Positions 5,910-9,309 of a DNA stretch of 9,309 nucleotides are shown piece by piece. Position numbers and translations under genes: made by a program. Position 1 is the stretch's first letter, and every line of letters begins with the position of its first letter. The notes under the pieces were generated by a model. That model did not search any database and was not told where the DNA came from. It saw nothing but the letters and a program-made list of their open reading frames with translations. Source of the stretch: an uncultured Hungatella sp. (GTDB lineage: Bacteria; Bacillota; Clostridia; Lachnospirales; Lachnospiraceae); NCBI GenBank assembly GCA_959018155.1, contig CAUEKH010000073.1:1-9309 (forward strand), in the 5' to 3' direction.

Positions 5910-6643
5910 ACGTCTGACTGCTCCTGACTTTCCGTAACATCACCGGCGGCGGACTCTAAGTACGTGGCCACATCCCCTTCTGTCTCCGGCCGGCTTCCAC
6001 TCCGGGCCGCTAAAAGTTCTTCCTGCATGGCGGCTAATTTTTCTTCCAGTTCTCTGACCCGGTCCTCCATCTTGCAGTAGTGGTCCATGGTAACCAGATT
6101 CTTCTCCTTCTTCGGAATCGGGACGCCATCGATCTTGACAGGGCGCGCCGGCACTCCGACCGCCGTCACATTGTTGTCGAGCGGCTTTAACAGGACTGCA
6201 TTTGCCGCAATCGTACAGTTATCCCCCACTTCAAAGGACCCGAGAATCTTGGCGCCTGCGCCTACGGTCACATTGTTTCCCAGAGTCGGATGGCGTTTTC
6301 CTTTATTTAAGCCCACGCCGCCTAAGGTGACACCCTGGTAAATGGTACAGTTATCTCCGACCACAGTGGTCTCGCCAATCACAACGCCACAGCCGTGGTC
6401 AATCAAAATCCCGTGGCCCATCTGCGCCCCCGGATGAATCTCAATCAGCGTAAAGAATCTGGCAACCTGGGAAATCAGCCTGGCGATAAAGAACATTTTA
6501 TGCTTATAAAACCAGTGGGCAAACCGGTGCCAGATCAGCGCATGAACCCCCTGATACAGAAGCAGCACCTCAAGTGCATTCCTGGCCGCAGGGTCGCGTT
6601 CCTGAACAGCCTTCACATCAAGCCATATATCTTTAAGTATCAT
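5906..6643 (-). CDS. cysE: Serine O-acetyltransferase
   Basis: The 245-residue enzyme makes O-acetylserine from serine and acetyl-CoA, the first committed step of cysteine synthesis. The left-handed beta-helix carries hexapeptide repeats (about 65-165). DHG (82-84) and the RHPT segment with H118 supply the SAT catalytic residues, and GVPARPVK (163-170) closes the fold. It is the short bacterial form, lacking much of the N-terminal domain of enterobacterial CysE. Beyond residue 190 an extra tail starts with a heptad-rich, probable coiled-coil stretch (192-214) and ends in an acidic disordered segment. The chosen ATG has GAGGG eight bases upstream; a GTG at 6670 would add nine residues but has no ribosome site. 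It is coupled to the ttcA-like gene and has its own extended -10 promoter. No T-box or other leader is visible. Confidence 0.92.
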   Translation of the reverse strand: MILKDIWLDVKAVQERDPAARNALEVLLLYQGVHALIWHRFAHWFYKHKMFFIARLISQVARFFTLIEIHPGAQMGHGILIDHGCGVVIGETTVVGDNCTIYQGVTLGGVGLNKGKRHPTLGNNVTVGAGAKILGSFEVGDNCTIAANAVLLKPLDNNVTAVGVPARPVKIDGVPIPKKEKNLVTMDHYCKMEDRVRELEEKLAAMQEELLAARSGSRPETEGDVATYLESAAGDVTESQEQSDV

Positions 6644-6683
6644 ACCATCCGCCCTCTTTTCCTGCCTCACTTTTTATTGATGT

Positions 6684-6692
6684 AGTATATCA
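6684..6692 (-). promoter_or_regulatory. Extended -10 promoter for cysE-ttcA
   Basis: The minus strand reads TGATATACT: a TGn extension followed by TATACT (6689-6684). No good -35 lies 16-18 bases upstream, where the sequence is T/C-rich, which fits an extended -10 promoter. Transcription near 6677 would give a 34-nt leader to the ATG at 6643. Confidence 0.5.
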
Positions 6693-6721
6693 TATGCGGG
6701 GGAAAGAAAAAAGGACAAATT

Positions 6722-6771
6722 TAAAAAAATGGGAAAAAACGGACTGCCAAACAGTGTCCGTTCCTTCCCAT
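6722..6771 (-). terminator. Strong intrinsic terminator after the PrcB-like gene
   Basis: The arms at 6756-6771 and 6729-6744 pair over 16 positions, including two G-U pairs in the minus-strand RNA, around an 11-nt loop. Seven T residues follow on the minus strand (6729-6723, partly shared with the stem base). It lies 24 bases after the PrcB-like stop and insulates the cysE promoter from it. The plus-strand side is T-rich too, so weak bidirectional activity is possible. Confidence 0.85.
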
Positions 6772-6794
6772 CTTCTTTTTCTCTCCCTGCGCCC

Positions 6795-7226
6795 CTACTG
6801 GAACACCACCGGCAGTTCCGAGAGTTCTGTCCGTATGACAATATAGGGGTATGACGCCTCTGTCCCCACATTCTCTCCCTTTTCCGGTCCTGACAGTTCC
6901 GTGTCCAGTACAATGGAATTTTCTGTCAAATACAGTTCATTTACTGCTATACTGTACCCGCCGCTGTCCTGTTTCCCATACCCGACCACTATGTAGAGAT
7001 TCTTGTCATCGCTGTAGGTCAGTTTAAATGGATTCTATTGCTTTTCAGCAATAATCTGCTTTAACTCCTGAGGAATCTCCGCTTCCACGGTCACGGTAAA
7101 CTCCATATCGCGTACTTTTTTTCCATCATCCCGGCTCATGCTGCATCCGCACAGGGAACACAGGACCGTCAGCCACATGCTGAGATACAACAACGGCAGC
7201 CATTTTCTGTTCCACACATTTTTCAT
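6795..7226 (-). pseudogene. PrcB-family lipoprotein interrupted by an in-frame TAG
   Basis: The ATG at 7226 (GGGGAG six bases upstream) starts a lipoprotein signal peptide of MKNVWNRKW, a hydrophobic core and lipobox LCGC with the lipidated cysteine at C28. The mature part begins the PrcB_C-type domain (VRDMEFTVTVEAEIPQELKQ, 38-57). At codon 64 the frame meets TAG (7037-7035), then continues with no shift through NPFKLTYSDDKNLYIVVGYG, GGYSIAVNELYLTEN and SYPYIVI to the TAG at 6797-6795, 143 codons in all. The second half is clearly the same domain, so the internal TAG splits one gene. A single C-to-T change from CAG would explain it. PrcB is named from a Treponema protease-complex lipoprotein; the clostridial role is unknown. 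A sequencing error or stop-codon read-through are alternatives to a true pseudogene. Confidence 0.8.
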
Positions 7227-7256
7227 CGCATTCTCCCCAATAGATTGATTATTACT

Positions 7257-7285
7257 ATTGTATGGAAGGCTGTGGGAAAATATAA
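7257..7285 (-). promoter_or_regulatory. Sigma-E-type sporulation promoter for the PrcB-like lipoprotein
   Basis: The minus strand has TTATATT (7285-7279), a 14-base spacer and CATACAAT (7264-7257), a perfect match to the sigma-E -10 consensus CATACAMT. The -35 and spacer are the same as those before the sipL-like gene in this window. Start near 7250 gives a 24-nt leader with the GGGGAG ribosome site. CATACAATA also fits the sigma-K -10, but the sigma-K -35 AC is less clear. Confidence 0.75.
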
Positions 7286-7386
7286 CCGGCTGACGGGAAG
7301 TGCTCTTTCCGGCCTGTAAAACAAATAATTAAATTTTTTTACAATTTCTTTTTTTCTATTGCAACATTTCCCGATTACAGGCAGTA

Positions 7387-7419
7387 TATAGAGTAGAACT
7401 GCAAAACAGTTACTCTGTA
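7387..7419 (+). repeat. Imperfect hairpin in the leader of the DUF4367-type lipoprotein
   Basis: AGAGTA, a 2-nt bulge and ACTG (7390-7401) pair with CAGTTACTCT (7407-7416) around the loop CAAAA; U-G, A-U and U-A pairs extend the base to 7387 and 7419. It ends 11 bases before the AAGGA ribosome site. It could be a leader hairpin that stabilises the mRNA, or a DNA site near the promoter. No T-run follows on the plus strand. Confidence 0.4.
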
Positions 7420-7439
7420 AAAATTGAAAAGGAATGAAT

Positions 7440-8117
7440 ATGATGAAGAAAATTGTCTCAATAATGCTGTGTCTTGCTGCTGCAACATCCATTACCGCCT
7501 GTGGCGGTGCACCGAAAGTGGAGAGCACGGGGGCCTCCGTCGAAACTTCCAGCGGCTCCTCTGTCGAAACCTCCGGCCGCCCCTCTGCCGAAACCTCCGC
7601 TGGCTCCTCTGCCCAAACCTCCGGCAGTTCCTCTGCAGAAATTTCCGACGGTTCCTCTGCCGAAACCTCCGCTGGCTCCCCTGTCGAAACCTCCGGCCGC
7701 CCCTCTGCCGCCCCTTCCGGCGCCGGACTCGCCAACCCATTTATTGAATGCGCAACGATAGAGGAGGCCGCCAAAGCCGCCGGATTCGATTTCACCCTGC
7801 CGTCTTCAATTCCCGACGGATATACGGAACCTAAAATCCGCGCTGTCAGCAACACCATGATCGAGGTAATCTACACAACCTCAGAAGATAAACTCACAGC
7901 CAGAAAAGCTGCCAAAACCGGCGATATCAGCGGGGACTACAATATTTACGCGGAAGAAGAGAGTGTCGATGTCGGTGATTTAAAAGTGGAACTGAAAGGC
8001 AACGACGGCAATGTCAGTGTTGCAACCTGGACAGATGGGGACTACTCTTATTCTGTCTCCACGCGAACCGGTCTGGCCAGAGACATCATGGTAAAGCTTG
8101 TCGGGGAAATCCGGTAA
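7440..8117 (+). CDS. Lipoprotein with octapeptide repeats and a DUF4367-type C-terminal domain
   Basis: The 225-residue precursor has a lipoprotein signal: MMKKIVS, a hydrophobic core and lipobox ITAC with C21. A Ser/Thr-rich linker follows, built from seven octapeptides of the form (V/A)ETS-x-x-(S/P)-S, then a folded domain from about residue 100. The segments FTLPSSIPDGY, ISGDYNIYAEEESVDVGDLKVELKG and WTDGDYSYS resemble DUF4367 domains, found in clostridial lipoproteins and anti-sigma-like surface proteins; no biochemical role is assigned. The protein should be anchored outside the membrane, with the linker spanning the cell wall. AAGGA lies six bases before the ATG at 7440, which favours it over the ATG at 7434. 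I see no convincing -35/-10; TTGCAA at 7359 with AGTATA at 7383 is the nearest. Divergent from the PrcB-like gene. Confidence 0.85.
   Translation: MMKKIVSIMLCLAAATSITACGGAPKVESTGASVETSSGSSVETSGRPSAETSAGSSAQTSGSSSAEISDGSSAETSAGSPVETSGRPSAAPSGAGLANPFIECATIEEAAKAAGFDFTLPSSIPDGYTEPKIRAVSNTMIEVIYTTSEDKLTARKAAKTGDISGDYNIYAEEESVDVGDLKVELKGNDGNVSVATWTDGDYSYSVSTRTGLARDIMVKLVGEIR
7539..7706 (+). repeat. Seven tandem 24-bp repeats coding an octapeptide linker
   Basis: Seven 24-bp units, each coding an octapeptide such as VETSGRPS or AETSAGSS, run without interruption. Units 2 and 7 are identical in DNA; others differ at several positions, many of them synonymous. Because the period is a multiple of three and the units lack stops, other frames and the opposite strand stay open here and mimic genes. 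The array is a candidate site for copy-number change between strains. Confidence 0.92.
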
Positions 8118-8157
8118 CACGACTCCAGAAGGCTGCCCTTTTCCAAAATTTTTCCAA

Positions 8158-8195
8158 AAAGAGCCGGGAACCACCGCGGTGGTTCCCGACTCTTT
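8158..8195. terminator. Bidirectional terminator between lipoprotein and histidine kinase genes
   Basis: Two 19-nt arms meet at a CG centre with one mismatch (C8164 with A8189, which becomes a G-U pair in the minus-strand RNA). On the minus strand TTTTT follows the stem, a good intrinsic terminator seven bases after the kinase stop. On the plus strand the T-run is only TTT, so action there is weaker. It lies 40 bases after the lipoprotein stop. Confidence 0.85.
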
Positions 8196-8202
8196 CAGTT
8201 CT

Positions 8203-9309
8203 TCAGCAGGTCTGTTCTTTCTTCCCCCCCTGATTCCGTATCTTCCACGCCGAACATCCGGTCAGCACATTCTTTAACTGTGAAACCGATATCGGTTTTG
8301 CCAGATGGCCGTTCATTCCGGCCAGCCGCGCCTTCCTGATATCCTCCACAAATGCATCCGCAGTCATGGCGATAATCGGAAGTTCTTCTATCCGTTCTTT
8401 CCCGGAATCCCGGATTGCTTTGGCCGCGTCGTAGCCATTCATAACCGGCATCTGGACATCCATAAAAACAATATCATAGTAAAGCGGCGGGTTGGCAAGG
8501 ATCGCCTCCACGGCCTCTTTCCCGTTAGCGGCAGTCTCCACCACTGCGCCTAACAGTTCCAGCATCTCACTGGCAATCTGGCTGTTCAGTTCATTGTCAT
8601 CGACCAGGAGAACCCTGAGCCCCGGAAATGGTTCCCGTTTCCATACATCTTCGTCAAGTTCCACCGCATTCTCCGCTTCACTTTTAGCCAGACAGAGCGT
8701 TACAATAAAGCGGGATCCCTTCCCGTATTCGCTCTCCACCCTGATATCGCCGCCCATCATGGAAACAAGATTCCTCACAATTGTCATTCCAAGCCCTGTA
8801 CCGGCCACCCGGCTCGTTCTGCTGTCCTCCGCCCGGCTGAACGGTTCAAAGATATGCTCCAGATACTCCGGCTTCATACCAATCCCATCGTCTTCAATCA
8901 CAAAGCGGTATGTCTCCAGATTCTGCACATTCTTCTCCAGCTCCTCGACCGTGAAGGCAACATGGCCGCCCCTTCTCGTATATTTGGAGGCATTTTCCAG
9001 GATATTCACCAGAACCTGTTTCAGCTTCCTCTCATCTCCCCGCACCTTCGGATGAAGCTGTTCATCCATCTTCACCGAAAGAGACTGATGCTTCTTTTCA
9101 CAGGAAAAACGGACCATTTCCACGATGTCCGTAACCATTTTCCTCAGATCAAAATCCACCTCTTCCAGTTCAGCGGCGCCGCTCTCAATCCGGCTTACAT
9201 CGAGGACTTCATTGATCAGTCCCAGTAAATGAGTGCCGGAGTTCCCTATCTTTTCCAGATAATCCCTGGTCTTCTCCTCATCCCCAATATGAAAAGATGC
9301 CAGCTCCGT
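8203..9309 (-). CDS. Hybrid sensor histidine kinase with C-terminal receiver, 5' part outside window
   Basis: The minus strand is open from the window edge to the TGA at 8203 and shows 368 residues. The first about 45 are the second helix of a HisKA dimerisation domain (THLLGLINEVLDVSRIESG); the phosphorylated His lies beyond the edge. The HATPase domain has NILENASKY (102-110), the G1 box DDGIGM (140-145) and the G2 box GTGLGM (170-175). The receiver (about 231-350) has the acidic pair DD (237-238), phosphoacceptor D284 in FMDVQMP, T316 and K338 in AKP. The protein therefore passes phosphate from His to its own receiver and presumably on to a phosphotransfer partner not seen here. The final 20 residues are a Lys-rich tail. 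Sensor domain and signal are unknown. A GTG at 9159 is not the start, since HisKA sequence continues upstream. Confidence 0.93.
   Translation of the reverse strand, partial: TELASFHIGDEEKTRDYLEKIGNSGTHLLGLINEVLDVSRIESGAAELEEVDFDLRKMVTDIVEMVRFSCEKKHQSLSVKMDEQLHPKVRGDERKLKQVLVNILENASKYTRRGGHVAFTVEELEKNVQNLETYRFVIEDDGIGMKPEYLEHIFEPFSRAEDSRTSRVAGTGLGMTIVRNLVSMMGGDIRVESEYGKGSRFIVTLCLAKSEAENAVELDEDVWKREPFPGLRVLLVDDNELNSQIASEMLELLGAVVETAANGKEAVEAILANPPLYYDIVFMDVQMPVMNGYDAAKAIRDSGKERIEELPIIAMTADAFVEDIRKARLAGMNGHLAKPISVSQLKNVLTGCSAWKIRNQGGKKEQTC

Noticed and set aside
6643..6670. GTG at 6670 as the cysE start
   Set aside because: No ribosome site precedes it and it lies only a few bases from the predicted transcript start; the ATG at 6643 has GAGGG at good spacing.
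7223..7858. Long minus-strand reading frame opposite the lipoprotein, ending on the PrcB-like ATG
   Set aside because: Its openness comes from the 24-bp repeat array; the translation is repetitive Glu/Pro/Ser and then low-complexity intergenic sequence, with no ribosome site.
8492..9055. Plus-strand reading frame opposite the histidine kinase
   Set aside because: It is antisense to clear HATPase and receiver motifs and has a Ser-rich shadow composition.

Overview
The window reads as chromosomal DNA from a spore-forming, gut-type Clostridia, most likely Lachnospiraceae. The grounds are a SipL-type SPOCS/LysM spore-coat protein, two promoters matching the sporulation sigma-E pattern, a TraX remnant, a PrcB-family lipoprotein, a DUF4367-type lipoprotein and moderate GC content. 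This is family-level inference; no species marker is present. No tRNA, rRNA, CRISPR array or intact mobile element was seen.

Layout, left to right. Positions 1-126 (-) hold the first 42 codons of a GIY-YIG endonuclease-like gene. Its candidate sigma-A promoter (353-382) would give a leader of about 220 nt carrying a run of stem-loops. Positions 481-654 (+) encode a 57-residue cysteine-rich protein. A large GH31 glycosidase (695-2698, -) follows, driven by a fully consensus sigma-A promoter at 2735-2763. Against that promoter lies the 3' end of a truncated traX (about 2794-3009, +). Next is the SipL-like gene (3021-4763, -), with a sigma-E-like promoter at 4801-4829. A 300-nt gap rich in palindromes (4764-5063) separates it from a translationally coupled cysE-ttcA pair (6643 to 5064, -).

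Beyond a strong terminator (6722-6771) is a PrcB-family lipoprotein gene (7226 to 6795, -). It has a near-perfect sigma-E promoter but is interrupted by an in-frame TAG. Divergent from it is a DUF4367-type lipoprotein (7440-8117, +) with seven copies of an octapeptide repeat. This converges, across a 19-bp-arm terminator, on a hybrid sensor histidine kinase (8203-9309, -) whose 5' part lies outside the window.

How the genes relate: cysE supplies O-acetylserine for cysteine, the usual sulfur source for tRNA thiolation, which fits its overlap with a TtcA-type thiolation enzyme. SipL and the PrcB-like lipoprotein appear to be in the mother-cell sporulation programme through their promoters. The GH31 gene is a stand-alone carbohydrate gene next to a broken gene, consistent with an accessory insertion or replacement. 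I did not find a complete new system. The best leads are the interrupted sigma-E lipoprotein, the overlap of a sigma-E promoter with a terminator-like repeat before sipL, the 30-bp palindrome at 4886-4915 and the structured leader at 173-287.
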